A DNA stretch of 34,854 nucleotides from Bacteroidales bacterium. GTDB taxonomy: Bacteria > Bacteroidota > Bacteroidia > Bacteroidales > VadinHA17. Every line of letters starts with the position of its first letter. The stretch's first letter is position 1. The translations under genes were made by a program, and so were the position numbers. Location: contig PMIJ01000069.1 in the NCBI GenBank assembly GCA_003157015.1, forward strand, positions 1 to 34,854, in the 5' to 3' direction. A model generated the notes under the pieces. The model worked only from the letters and a program-made list of their open reading frames with translations. It had not been told where the DNA came from and did not search any database. Shown one piece after another: positions 1 through 8,942 of the stretch.

Positions 1-18
1 ATAATTATTAAGGATCAA

Positions 19-2580
19 CTAAATATCAAATCTAAACTGAATACGGAGCCCCAGTGTTGAGACATTTGGAAGATTGATATATGAAAACCGTTTGATGAGA
101 TCTACCCTGAATATTTTAAATATATTTGAAATACCAACGCTAGCCTCAATATAGGGTTGTTTTTCAAGAGTATACGTTAACGGGATCCCATTGGCATCTG
201 TCGGGAGCTTAAACAGAGAGGCCTGATAATCAGGATTATTTGTTCTGGTGATACCTCCATATAATACCTTAAGGCTCACCACTTCCCTTAACTTGAGTTT
301 TTTTACAAGGGGAATTTTATTGAAGATAAGTCCGTTAAAATTATGGTCCACATTCAATGAAACATATTGATCACTCACGAATTCCAGAAAATTCATAAGG
401 TTATAAGAGTTTTTCTGATATGAATAGGTTTGATTGGCCCGTGGTATAAACAATAGCGGATAAGGAACCTGCCCGAATATCTTTCCCGCCTCAAAGGATA
501 CATCAGTGTAGCCCAGGATAGAAAGATAAAATCTGCGGCTTATACTCAGCTGAAGACGCAGATAATTATAATCGTTGTAAAATGATTTTGAACCTCCTGC
601 TATTTTAAGCTGTATGACCGGATATTTGCCGGGCAACGGATCTCTGTATAATTTCCCCTGGTAGAATTTTTCATTTGGGGCATATCGAAGATTGAGGTAA
701 AACTCAGATATATTTATGTATGGAATATCGGTTGGCAATGATGTAGAATCAACTCTGTTGAAATGGAGGTTGCCTTCTGTGGATTGCCTTGTGAAACTGT
801 AACCAATAAGGTAGGAGAAATGATTTTCAAATTCATTCAGATATTCCGCTCTGAATGTTTTGTTTAATAACAACTTGTCGCTTATCCCTCTTTTAAGCGA
901 TAGGAATATGTTATCTCCCTGGGTAAACTGAAGTTCCTGACCTGGAATTTTTACATCATTCTGATAACTTAACTTAATCGATTTTACCGGGAACTGAAAA
1001 ATTGTTCTTGGTGTTAATGAGTAAGTTACACTCGCATTATACTTTAGTATTTTGTCAGTCAGACCATATGCCAGGTATCCTTCATATGTTATCCTTTTGC
1101 TAAAGTCGGGTGTAGTATGGGCTCCGAATCTGAATCTGTACCCTTCCACTGAATTAAAACTGAAGAAACTTTCATCGGGTCCGATTTCAATCTTGCCAAG
1201 ATTTAAAAATCCGGTGGTTAACAGCATAATCAGATTCATGCTTCTTTTGAAAGCAGGTATGTTTTTAATACTGTCAATAGTAAGATAAACTCCATTTTCT
1301 GATTTGGAGAGCGGAACGTATCTGTTGGCTTCCCAGAACGCCGAACTATCTGCTGATGGATCAAGCCTGTCAATTTTCTGAGGTCCTGTGAATATCTTTT
1401 TATCAATGGGTTCGTTTATTTTATAATCCCTGTAAGATATGGTTCGTTGACCATACAGACCCATTGAATTCTTCGCAATCCCAAAATCAATAGATATTTC
1501 ATCTTTAGACAGCAACCATTTTTTTTGCCCGAATTTGTCAAAATCCTGTGTGATGGAGATATCCTGTACCCAGTCAATGTTCATTTTTTTGTTTATTCCC
1601 ATATCAATCTTTCGTACAGCGTAACTGCTATCAAGGGTGATGTAAATATAACCGTGAAACAGAAAATCAGGTTTGTTTCTGGGCTCGAAGAATAATCTTA
1701 CGCATCTGATACTGTCAACTGATAACGTATCTACGATATAATATTTGTAGTAAATGGGAGCACTATTGGCAATGGGACTGATAAAAGTATTTGTCAGAAA
1801 CAGTATTTCATTATCATAAATGTTTATATGCTGATATAAATAGTTAAGATTTTCAGAAACGCCTTTATTGTCAAGATATTGATCGAGATCAACCGTCTTT
1901 TCGGCCCTGACAATTTCTTTGGTCGCTTCAGGTTCTCTTCTGTAATAATGATCGGAGCGCTCTTCTTTTATGAAAAGAGGAAGAATAGTGTTTCCTATTC
2001 GTTTTGTAGTATCCAGATTATCAAATACGAATCTGAATTTTCTTAACAGATTACCATTTTTAAACTTTTCAGATATATTGCTCAGGGCAAACTGAATCTT
2101 ATCATACTGTTTAAATTGGAGAAATTCAAAACTTTTTTCATTGTTCTGATCTTTATTATGAATTACTTTTTCAATTAGTCCGACAGCCGGATTGTTTTTG
2201 TTTTTATATGCTGTCTTCCCGGGCTTTATTATTACTTCATCAAGAGAAATCGACGATAATTTTAAACTGATATTGATTGTCTGTGCTTTACCATCCGAAA
2301 AGATTCTCGATTCGGTTTTATAACCTATAAACGAAAAAACTATTTTCTCAGCGTGAACTTTAGTTTCAATATAGTATTTCCCTGCATGGTCAGTAATGGT
2401 TCCGACAGTTGTCTTGTCAAGTAAAACAGTTGCTCCTGTAATCGGCAACCCCGTCTTGGCATCAACAACAATACCGTTAATGATAGTCTTGTCTGTTACT
2501 TGTGTAAATGAATTCTGATTTAGAAAAAAGGCTAAAACTATATATATCAGCGAAGAATATTTTTTCTTGAGAAGTATCAT
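19..2580 (-). CDS. DUF5686 family outer-membrane protein with N-terminal CarboxypepD_reg-like domain
   Basis: 853 residues. An N-terminal signal peptide (hydrophobic stretch about residues 10-20, ending near SFTQ) is followed by a carboxypeptidase-regulatory-like beta-sandwich (about 33-120, with GxVVDAKTGLPITGATV and a FSFIGYKT segment), then a long DUF5686 region to the end. The C-terminal half alternates aromatic and polar residues and ends in RFDI, as expected of an outer-membrane beta-barrel. Proteins of this architecture are widespread in Bacteroidota and resemble TonB-receptor-like or surface-assembly proteins, but their biochemical role is not established. It is the last of the minus-strand genes here and lies 302 bp downstream of the YncE-like gene, whose terminator separates the two, so it probably has its own promoter. 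The ATG at the complement of 2578-2580 opens directly into the signal peptide. Family is clear; function is unknown. Confidence 0.9.
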   Translation of the reverse strand: MILLKKKYSSLIYIVLAFFLNQNSFTQVTDKTIINGIVVDAKTGLPITGATVLLDKTTVGTITDHAGKYYIETKVHAEKIVFSFIGYKTESRIFSDGKAQTINISLKLSSISLDEVIIKPGKTAYKNKNNPAVGLIEKVIHNKDQNNEKSFEFLQFKQYDKIQFALSNISEKFKNGNLLRKFRFVFDNLDTTKRIGNTILPLFIKEERSDHYYRREPEATKEIVRAEKTVDLDQYLDNKGVSENLNYLYQHINIYDNEILFLTNTFISPIANSAPIYYKYYIVDTLSVDSIRCVRLFFEPRNKPDFLFHGYIYITLDSSYAVRKIDMGINKKMNIDWVQDISITQDFDKFGQKKWLLSKDEISIDFGIAKNSMGLYGQRTISYRDYKINEPIDKKIFTGPQKIDRLDPSADSSAFWEANRYVPLSKSENGVYLTIDSIKNIPAFKRSMNLIMLLTTGFLNLGKIEIGPDESFFSFNSVEGYRFRFGAHTTPDFSKRITYEGYLAYGLTDKILKYNASVTYSLTPRTIFQFPVKSIKLSYQNDVKIPGQELQFTQGDNIFLSLKRGISDKLLLNKTFRAEYLNEFENHFSYLIGYSFTRQSTEGNLHFNRVDSTSLPTDIPYINISEFYLNLRYAPNEKFYQGKLYRDPLPGKYPVIQLKIAGGSKSFYNDYNYLRLQLSISRRFYLSILGYTDVSFEAGKIFGQVPYPLLFIPRANQTYSYQKNSYNLMNFLEFVSDQYVSLNVDHNFNGLIFNKIPLVKKLKLREVVSLKVLYGGITRTNNPDYQASLFKLPTDANGIPLTYTLEKQPYIEASVGISNIFKIFRVDLIKRFSYINLPNVSTLGLRIQFRFDI

Positions 2581-2882
2581 TTCTTTGTATTAAGGCAGCC
2601 TGAATATTATTTGTTCATATGCAGATACTGAACAATCAGTTAAAATATAATTTAGTTCCTTATAAGTTAAACAAATGAAAACGCGAAAAAGAATGTGAGA
2701 GGTATAATATTTATTCTTTTTTTTTAGAACACTAACTTAACTATAAAGGTACGAGGCTATTATAATACAAGGCAAATTTATTAATAAAAAATCCATCCCT
2801 ACGGTAATCAGTACCGCTGGGATGGATAATGCTTAAATATCAACATAGAACCCAAGCATTAAATGGCTCGGGAAATCCAGCT
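2581..2882. other. 302-bp intergenic region: terminator plus upstream region of the DUF5686 gene
   Basis: This gap holds the minus-strand terminator listed at 2781-2827 and the AT-rich leader of the DUF5686 gene. A CAAATTTA at 2773-2780 reads TAAATTTG on the minus strand and fits the Bacteroidota -7 pattern TAnnTTTG. It would give a leader of roughly 185 nt and I see no partner -33 box, so it is only a weak promoter candidate. A homopolymer T run lies at about 2716-2725. No RNA gene or additional coding frame is convincing. Confidence 0.4.
2781..2827 (-). terminator. Rho-independent terminator after the YncE-like gene
   Basis: ATCCATCCC (2791-2799) pairs perfectly with GGGATGGAT (2819-2827), and inside it CGGTA (2802-2806) pairs with TACCG (2812-2816). 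Read on the minus strand, the hairpin comes about 55 nt after the stop codon of the YncE-like gene and is followed by TTTTTATTAA (2790 down to 2781), the U-rich tail of an intrinsic terminator. The plus strand has no U run after it, so it acts on minus-strand transcripts only. Confidence 0.85.
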
Positions 2883-3914
2883 TTATTTTACTGGTTCAAC
2901 AACCAGTATGGTAAATGTACCTGGTTTCAGTGTCGGACGTGGCCTGGGGTTATCAGCTGTTTTTTCAGGTGTCGGTCCGAATTCTGCAGTCGGCAGATAG
3001 ATTCTGTGTGTTTTTGCACTTACTGAAATAGTCCTGGCTCCGGCCTGCGTCGGAACATTTGCGAGGACTTTAAATGAATTCGGATTTTCTTCCTGAACAA
3101 CTGTAAGTACACCTTCCCCGCAGGAACTGTATGCACGCTTTAAACCCGGATCGAAGCCTGCTCCGTCAACGCGGCCCCCCGTTACAACCGTAGTTATTAC
3201 CTTGCCGGTTAATGCATCGAGGACAACCATAAGCTTATCAGTGGCAGCGAACAGGCGATGATTCTCATTATCAAGGGCGAGCCCGCTTGGTTCTTCACCC
3301 GGACTTATTGACCATGTTTGCTCTACTTTCCAGGTTTTCACATTTATCATGCTGATTTCACTTTTATCTTCAATATTCACATACACTTTTCCCATTCCAT
3401 CGCTTACAGCGGCTTCAGGTTTACCTGCCAGAGCTATTGTTTGTATTACTTTGTCTGTTTTTGCATCTATCACGGTGGCATTTGAAGAACGTCCGTTCCA
3501 GGTTAATATGGTCTTTGTGAAAGGTTCGTACAAGATGGCATCAGGATTTCTTCCTGTTACAGGTACTTTTTCAATAACCTTGAAATCTTTTGTACTGAAT
3601 ACTGTAACATTGCTGTCGGCTCCATTGCTTATGAATCCTTTATTGAATTCGGGAGCGATAGCTATCCCATGTACTCCATTCACATCAGTAATAGTAGCGA
3701 CACTTTTACCGGTGCTCATATCCACCACGTTCACCATTTTGCCATGTGAGACATACAGCATTCCTGTGGCATCGTCAGCATTAAGATAATCCCAGAACCC
3801 GTCTCCGTCAAGATGGATTTTCTGAATAATCTTGTATCCGTTTGCAGCTTCCTGGCCATTCAGCCCAAGCAACGACAGGAGTATGCCTGCCAGAATAAAA
3901 ATTGTTTTTTTCAT
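2883..3914 (-). CDS. Exported YncE-like seven-bladed beta-propeller protein
   Basis: 343 residues from the chosen start. The frame is open 15 codons further upstream, but only the ATG at the complement of 3912-3914 gives a normal signal peptide (MKKTIFILAGILLSLLGLNG). The mature part is a series of about 45-residue repeats of the YncE/YVTN type: surface-exposed strands such as GKMVNVVDMSTGKSVATI, NVTVFSTKDFKVIEKVPV, ATVIDAKTDKVIQTI and KLMVVLDALTGKVITTV. Such proteins fold as beta-propellers and are periplasmic or secreted; ligands are mostly unknown. It stands alone between a PepSY-like gene (204-bp gap) and its own terminator, so it is probably monocistronic. Fold and export are well supported; function is not. 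Confidence 0.87.
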   Translation of the reverse strand: MKKTIFILAGILLSLLGLNGQEAANGYKIIQKIHLDGDGFWDYLNADDATGMLYVSHGKMVNVVDMSTGKSVATITDVNGVHGIAIAPEFNKGFISNGADSNVTVFSTKDFKVIEKVPVTGRNPDAILYEPFTKTILTWNGRSSNATVIDAKTDKVIQTIALAGKPEAAVSDGMGKVYVNIEDKSEISMINVKTWKVEQTWSISPGEEPSGLALDNENHRLFAATDKLMVVLDALTGKVITTVVTGGRVDGAGFDPGLKRAYSSCGEGVLTVVQEENPNSFKVLANVPTQAGARTISVSAKTHRIYLPTAEFGPTPEKTADNPRPRPTLKPGTFTILVVEPVK

Positions 3915-4118
3915 TTTAATTGATTTTATATGAGAATTATAATGTATTTGGATATTCAATTTCTTACGTGCAACCTAATTTGCCAATTATCCGAGAGCAT
4001 AGAGAGATTTATAAAAAAATCATGGAAATCATCTGAATCCATTCTTGGTGTTCAACAATTATTTAACATTGCGGGAACGATTTTGTTTAAATACTAATCT
4101 TCAAAAAAATCATGCTCA

Positions 4119-4586
4119 CTATTTCTCGACTTTTTCAGATTTTTCATCTTCATCTTTGATAATCGTTTTTTTAAGAATATTCCCTTTGTTGTCAAAAATG
4201 ACTTCAAGAGATGTTTCACCCTTCTTAAGTCCAATTTCAAATCCATTCATTGCAGGACTTTCAAAAATTTCGATATGCCCTTTTTTATAACCAGTGAAAT
4301 CCTTGTTCAGAGTTATTTCCACGGAAGCAGGAAGTTCTTTTTCGTTGATTACAGTTTCGGATTCAAGCCATTTACCCGAATTGTCAAAGCTTGCAGACAT
4401 CTTTTTGCCTTCCATAGTGAATTCTGCTTCCCATTCATTTTTTTCTTCATTATCCCATTTGATAGATTGAGCAGTAGCATACTTTTTATAAAGTTCCTTT
4501 TTAACGTTTTCCGGTGGATTCTTTTGACTGAATGCTGAGAAAGAGATCATTGATAATACAACGATCAGAATGATTGATTTTTTCAT
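4119..4586 (-). CDS. Secreted PepSY-like (DUF2874-type) protein
   Basis: 155 residues. Signal peptide MKKSIILIVVLSMISFSAFS is followed by two PepSY-like repeats of about 60 residues: the first around VKKELYKKYATAQSIKWDNE to SFDNSGKWLESET, the second around LPASVEITLNKDFTGYKKG to VIFDNKGNILKK. The tail is strongly charged (KDEDEKSEKVEK). Family members are small periplasmic proteins of Bacteroidota whose ligand is unknown. The gene starts 61 bp after the stop of the sensor kinase on the same strand, so I infer that it is co-transcribed with the two-component system and may be its target, its periplasmic modulator, or both. Start ATG at the complement of 4584-4586. Confidence 0.82.
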   Translation of the reverse strand: MKKSIILIVVLSMISFSAFSQKNPPENVKKELYKKYATAQSIKWDNEEKNEWEAEFTMEGKKMSASFDNSGKWLESETVINEKELPASVEITLNKDFTGYKKGHIEIFESPAMNGFEIGLKKGETSLEVIFDNKGNILKKTIIKDEDEKSEKVEK

Positions 4587-4647
4587 TTTTTCATTTTTAA
4601 AGGTTTATCCCATAAAAATATTGTCAGAATCTGTAAAGAATTTGGAT

Positions 4648-5895
4648 TTAGAAATTTACTACGACTTTATGAAGGTTGTCTTCATATAAATAATTAACAT
4701 TCCATTTGTTAAGTTTACAGATTTCACTTATTATCGACAGACCAAGTCCGGGAGAGTCGGATGACTTGTCAGTCTTATAAAATCTTTCAAAGAGTTTGGA
4801 TGCATTCACAGGCAGAGGTTCACCACTGTTTGATATTTCAAGATGGTTTTTTTCTAATTTAATATTGATTATACCGTTTTTGATATTATGTTTTACAGCA
4901 TTACCAATCAAATTTATTATCAGCGATTCGGTTAGAAAAAAATTGGTATCAAAAATGCAATCCGGTTCAATCTCTTTATTTAAAGTAAGGGCTTTCTCTG
5001 CGATTTGATCTTCGAACATTTTTATTTTCTCAATGAGAAGTTCCGAAAGGTTTATTGTATTTTTTTCAGGGAATTGGTCATTTGCAATTTTCGTCAGAAG
5101 CAAGAGCGTTTTTGTAAGTTTCGAGATTCGAAGTGTATAAACATACGCCGAATTGATAAGTTCAGCCTGCTCTTTTTTTAATTCCGGATACTGCATAAGG
5201 GTCTCTAACTTTGTCTGAATCACAGCAAGAGGGGTCTGAATTTCATGAGAGGCGTCTTCAGCAAACCTTTTCAGGGTCTGATAGTCAGAGATCACCTTTT
5301 GTGTGAGCTTTTCAAGCGTCTTATTGAGCTCAGTGAATTCATAAAGCTGGCCATCAGAAGAGAGTTTAAATCCGGGTTTGTCATAGGAAAACTCTTTTAT
5401 TTCATTTAATGTCTTATAGAATGGCTGCCAGAGCTTTAACGACAACTTTCGGTTGATGAAATAAAGGCTTACCAACAGAAGAATAAAGACTGAACCCGTG
5501 ACAATAGCAATAACTTCAAGCAAATCATCCTCTTCAAGAAGAGTATCCCTGGCTGCAATGAAGTAATCCTTTCCATTAATGATACGTATCAGACTTATCT
5601 GTCGAAAAGGTATATTTCTTTTCTCGAAAGCATTAAAAATAAGAGTATCAATGATTTTGAATGATCGTTCAGGCTGTCTCGTCACTTCTTTTATTTCGAT
5701 AAAGGGATAATAATCAGGCAAAATCCCATTTTTTTCAATTGACCTTCTTATATTTCTAATGTCATGAAATAGTTTTTCATTAAGCTGGTCTTTGAAAAAG
5801 AAGCCGATAACGAAGAAGAATACTACTCCTGCAATTATAAAGACGGTTCCTGAAATAAGGAAGTAAGTTCTGTTGGTCTTTTGAAGAAGCCTCAT
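4648..5895 (-). CDS. Sensor histidine kinase (two membrane segments, HisKA and HATPase_c)
   Basis: 415 residues. Membrane helices at about 11-34 and 126-148 flank a periplasmic sensor loop of about 90 residues with no recognisable domain. A linker and HisKA domain follow, with phospho-accepting His217 in the motif ASHEIQTPLAVI, then HATPase_c with N-box NLIGNAVKHN (about 328-337) and G2 box GLGLSI (383-388). The G1 position reads SNSGEPL rather than the classical DxGxG, a variant I associate with many Bacteroidota kinases, so I do not read it as inactivation. Its ATG overlaps the stop of the upstream response regulator by 4 bp (ATGA), so the two are translationally coupled. Input signal unknown. 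Confidence 0.93.
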   Translation of the reverse strand: MRLLQKTNRTYFLISGTVFIIAGVVFFFVIGFFFKDQLNEKLFHDIRNIRRSIEKNGILPDYYPFIEIKEVTRQPERSFKIIDTLIFNAFEKRNIPFRQISLIRIINGKDYFIAARDTLLEEDDLLEVIAIVTGSVFILLLVSLYFINRKLSLKLWQPFYKTLNEIKEFSYDKPGFKLSSDGQLYEFTELNKTLEKLTQKVISDYQTLKRFAEDASHEIQTPLAVIQTKLETLMQYPELKKEQAELINSAYVYTLRISKLTKTLLLLTKIANDQFPEKNTINLSELLIEKIKMFEDQIAEKALTLNKEIEPDCIFDTNFFLTESLIINLIGNAVKHNIKNGIINIKLEKNHLEISNSGEPLPVNASKLFERFYKTDKSSDSPGLGLSIISEICKLNKWNVNYLYEDNLHKVVVNF

Positions 5896-6569
5896 TTATC
5901 AGAAAATTTGTAACCTAATCCGTATATGTTATGCAGATAGTTCCGGCCATTATTAGTCTCAATTTTTCTTCTGATATTCTTAATATGGCTGTAAATGAAA
6001 TCAAAATTATCGGCATAGGAGATGTTATCTCCCCACACGTGTTCAGCAATCGATTCGCGTGTTATCACTTTATTCCGGTTCACAACAAAATATAGCAGAA
6101 TCTCGAATTCTTTCTTTGTGAGGTCCAGAATCTTTTCGTTTACAAGTACCTCATTTGAATCAGTGTTAATTTTTATCTCGTTGAATATTAATTCAGTTGA
6201 ACCTTCAAAATGCCGCCTTCTGGCAAGTGATTTAATTCGTGAATTAAGTTCCGCCAGATGAAAAGGTTTGGTTATATAATCATCAGCTCCCATATCAAGG
6301 CCCTTTATTTTATCATCCAGGGAATTTTTTGCTGAAACTATCAGCAAACCGGCTTTCCTGTTCATTTCCTTTATTAGTCTTATAAGGTCAAGTCCATTTC
6401 CGCCTGGCAGAGTGAGATCAAGAATGATAATGTCATAGTTGTAGGATGATAAAGAATCTTCCGCTTCAAGATAGGAGAAAGCTGTTTCGCATAAAAATCC
6501 CTCAGGCTCGAGAAATTTTTTTATAGCCCCAACAAGTTCTTTTTCATCTTCAATAATCAGAATTTTCAT
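5892..6569 (-). CDS. OmpR/PhoB-family response regulator
   Basis: 225 residues starting at the ATG in the complement of 6567-6569; the codon just upstream in the same frame is TTG and is not needed. The receiver domain (1 to about 115) has the acidic pair in IIEDE, phospho-acceptor Asp51 in ILDLTLP, the SA switch residues (79-80) and Lys101 in TKPF. The C-terminal winged-helix DNA-binding domain (about 128-223) shows LTKKEFEILLYFV, the recognition region YSHIKNIRRKIE and the terminal GLGYKF wing. It is first in the operon RR-HK-PepSY, coupled by a 4-bp overlap to its partner kinase. It lies back to back with the MBL/MFS operon, with a 216-bp shared upstream region. Target genes cannot be told from the sequence. 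Confidence 0.94.
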   Translation of the reverse strand: MKILIIEDEKELVGAIKKFLEPEGFLCETAFSYLEAEDSLSSYNYDIIILDLTLPGGNGLDLIRLIKEMNRKAGLLIVSAKNSLDDKIKGLDMGADDYITKPFHLAELNSRIKSLARRRHFEGSTELIFNEIKINTDSNEVLVNEKILDLTKKEFEILLYFVVNRNKVITRESIAEHVWGDNISYADNFDFIYSHIKNIRRKIETNNGRNYLHNIYGLGYKFSDK

Positions 6570-6669
6570 CAATTATTATTTAATATGTAAAGATAAATCG
6601 TAATTCTGGACAAAATCTGAAATTATTCTTCCTTTAATCAAGGAAAAAAGGTTTTCTATTTTTTCTGCT

Positions 6670-6677
6670 TACTTTTG
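6670..6677 (+). promoter_or_regulatory. Candidate Bacteroidota -7 box for the MBL-MFS operon
   Basis: TACTTTTG matches TAnnTTTG and lies 109 bp upstream of the first ATG of the plus-strand pair, in the divergent gap that also carries the start of the response-regulator operon. No clear TTTG -33 partner is visible about 20 bp upstream. Confidence 0.4.
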
Positions 6678-6785
6678 AAATAATTCAGGCTGGAAAATGG
6701 TCTTTAAAAATAAATATTATAAGAAAATAAGGCAATCTTTGTTCAAAACCCTGCTACGCTTCGTTTAAACAAAAAATTATATCAG

Positions 6786-7451
6786 ATGAAGAATGACTAT
6801 ATAAAGATTATTGAGCTGACCTTTGTAAATGCTTTCCTGGTAAAAGTAAATGAGGGATTCATATTAATTGACACCGGTTTGTCCATGCATTGGGAAAAAC
6901 TTGATAGTGAACTGATTTTAGCCGGCTGTTTATCAGATAAATTAAAACTTATCATTTTAACTCATGGTGACTTTGACCATACAGGAAATTGTGTCAAGTT
7001 GCGGGAAAAGTATAAATGCAGAATAGCCATGCATAAAGATGATTCTTTTATGGTGGAAAATGGTTTATCGCTGAAACGGAAGACAAGAACTTTGCAGGCT
7101 ATGCTGTTTTCTCTGATCAGAAAATTATTCAGGAAAAAATTTGCATTTGATAAATTCATACCGGATATTTATTTAACTGATGGTCAGAACCTGAATGAAT
7201 ATGGATTTAATGCAAAAGTTGTACATATTCCAGGTCATACGAAAGGTTCAATAGGAATATTAACCGGAGATGGAGATTTATTTGCCGGAGATACTTTTAC
7301 CAACAGAAGAAAACCCGAAGTGGCAAATTATATAGAAAATCCCATGGATTTGAAGAACAGTATTGACAGATTGAAAATGATGAATATCAAAATGATTTAT
7401 CCCGGACACGGAAAACCTTTTGAATTCGAACAAATAGTCAGGAATTTATAA
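6786..7451 (+). CDS. MBL-fold metallo-hydrolase
   Basis: 221 residues, a single metallo-beta-lactamase-fold domain without signal peptide, so cytoplasmic. Metal ligands: THGDFDH gives His60, Asp62, Asp64 and His65, then His151 in IPGHTKGSIG, Asp169 in FAGDTF and His208 in YPGHGKPF. The usual HxHxDH motif is here HxDxDH (Asp62 in place of the second His), a variant found in some subfamilies, which may change metal preference. Family members include glyoxalase II-like, lactonase-like and other hydrolases; substrate not predictable. It is followed after 19 bp by an MFS exporter gene on the same strand, so the two are probably co-transcribed. Confidence 0.88.
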   Translation: MKNDYIKIIELTFVNAFLVKVNEGFILIDTGLSMHWEKLDSELILAGCLSDKLKLIILTHGDFDHTGNCVKLREKYKCRIAMHKDDSFMVENGLSLKRKTRTLQAMLFSLIRKLFRKKFAFDKFIPDIYLTDGQNLNEYGFNAKVVHIPGHTKGSIGILTGDGDLFAGDTFTNRRKPEVANYIENPMDLKNSIDRLKMMNIKMIYPGHGKPFEFEQIVRNL

Positions 7452-7470
7452 TTCACAACTACCTTATTAC

Positions 7471-8790
7471 ATGGCAGACACAGATTCTGAAAAAAGTGGA
7501 GAGGCCGGTTTCGCAGCTATCTTTCGTTCCTTTAAATACAAAAATTATCGTCTGTTTTTCAGCGGACAAAGCATATCGCTGATTGGAACATGGATTCAGC
7601 GCATTGCAACTCCCTGGCTGGTTTATCACCTTACAGGTTCCGCATTGTTATTAGGTGTAGTCGGGTTTGCAGGTCAGATACCTACCTTTGTATTGGCCCC
7701 GTTTGCAGGTGTTCTCACAGATCGATGGAACCGCTATCATATTCTGATCGGAACCCAGATAGCAGCTATGATACAGGCATTTATACTTACAATTCTATAC
7801 TTCTCAGGATCTATTCATGTTTGGCACATTGTGCTCCTGAATATATTTCTGGGATGTGTAAATGCATTTGATGTGCCTGCCAGGCAGTCATTCGTAGTTG
7901 AAATGGTGGAGAAGAAGGAAGACCTTGGCAATGCTATCGCCCTGAACTCTTCGATGGTTAATGGAGCCAGATTGCTCGGACCATCAATAGCGGGCATTCT
8001 GATTGCATTTACCGGTGAAGGAATTTGTTTCCTGCTTAACGGGTTAAGCTATCTGTTTGTTATAGTGTCGCTGCTATTAATGAAAGTTACTCCAAGAAAG
8101 ATCATAAGGAAAGACACTAACGTTTTAAGTGAACTGAAGGATGGATTTTCTTATGCGTTTGGTTTTATTCCTATTAGATATATAATTTTTTTACTTGGAC
8201 TGATAAGTCTGATGGGTATGCAATATACAGTCCTGATGCCGGTTTTTGCCAAAGAGATTTTACACGGAGGTTCTCATACTTTCGGATTTTTGATGGGAGC
8301 ATCAGGTTTGGGTGCGCTTTCAGGTGCTCTTTATCTAGCATCCAGAAAAAATACAATGGGTTTGGTTAAAGTCATTCCCATGGCCGCATGTTTATTCGGC
8401 TTTGGTCTTATTACATTTTCTTTTTCGAAGTTCTTTTTGCTCTCATTGGTACTGATGGTCATAACAGGGCTTGGAATGATGCTCCAGATGGCATCGAGCA
8501 ATACAATCATACAAACTATTGTTGATGATGATAAACGCGGTCGTGTAATGAGTTTTTACACAATGGCATTTATGGGTACTGCCCCTTTTGGAAGCTTACT
8601 GGCAGGAGCGCTGGCAAAGACAATTGGTGTATCATATACAATATTAGCAGGAGGAATTTTTTGTGTCATTGGAGCCCTGTTATTTGCATATAAGCTACCT
8701 GAACTAAATGAGATTGTTCATTCGGCTTATGCTAAGATACGATCGACAAAGCCAGAAAGTGAAGTAGAAATCAGAACGGTAATAGTTTAA
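7471..8790 (+). CDS. MFS transporter, EntS/MFS_3-type exporter
   Basis: 439 residues with about 12 hydrophobic segments. The N-terminal hallmark of this subfamily is present: FRSFKYKNYRLFFSGQSIS then IGTWIQRIATPWLVY. The A-motif-like loop between helices 2 and 3 reads GVLTDRWNRYHILIGTQ, and helix 5-6 reads LLGPSIAGILI then CFLLNGLSYLFVI. Relatives include the enterobactin exporter EntS and macrolide or multidrug exporters, so proton-driven export of a small molecule across the inner membrane is likely; the substrate is unknown. The charged C-terminal tail (about 415-439) is cytoplasmic. Second gene of a probable two-gene operon with the MBL-fold hydrolase. Confidence 0.9.
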   Translation: MADTDSEKSGEAGFAAIFRSFKYKNYRLFFSGQSISLIGTWIQRIATPWLVYHLTGSALLLGVVGFAGQIPTFVLAPFAGVLTDRWNRYHILIGTQIAAMIQAFILTILYFSGSIHVWHIVLLNIFLGCVNAFDVPARQSFVVEMVEKKEDLGNAIALNSSMVNGARLLGPSIAGILIAFTGEGICFLLNGLSYLFVIVSLLLMKVTPRKIIRKDTNVLSELKDGFSYAFGFIPIRYIIFLLGLISLMGMQYTVLMPVFAKEILHGGSHTFGFLMGASGLGALSGALYLASRKNTMGLVKVIPMAACLFGFGLITFSFSKFFLLSLVLMVITGLGMMLQMASSNTIIQTIVDDDKRGRVMSFYTMAFMGTAPFGSLLAGALAKTIGVSYTILAGGIFCVIGALLFAYKLPELNEIVHSAYAKIRSTKPESEVEIRTVIV

Positions 8791-8845
8791 TTTTTTATTA
8801 AAATATTCTTCAATATAAATTAACTATATGTTGCCTTTATTCGTT

Positions 8846-8853
8846 TATATTTG
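8846..8853 (+). promoter_or_regulatory. Candidate -7 promoter box of the RND efflux operon
   Basis: TATATTTG is an exact match to the Bacteroidota -7 element TAnnTTTG. It sits in the 152-bp AT-rich gap between the MFS gene and the TolC-like gene and would start transcription near 8860. The -33 TTTG element is not clear at the expected distance. Confidence 0.5.
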
Positions 8854-8942
8854 CAACTCTCTCTTAAAACTTATCTTAAGCTTTAAGAAGAATATATTAA
8901 GATATGAAGTTTTTCTTTCAGACCATGCTTAGAAAAGATACT

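Noticed and set aside
3349..3789. 146-residue plus-strand open frame inside the YncE-like gene
   Set aside because: Antisense to a repeat-rich beta-propeller with clear family motifs; no independent support.
5892..5895. 4-bp overlap between response regulator and kinase as a possible frameshift
   Set aside because: Both reading frames are complete with their own start and stop; ATGA overlaps are normal translational coupling.
4648..5895. Kinase considered inactive because the G1 box lacks DxGxG
   Set aside because: SNSGEPL occupies the position in a way seen in many Bacteroidota kinases; His217, N-box and G2 box are intact.
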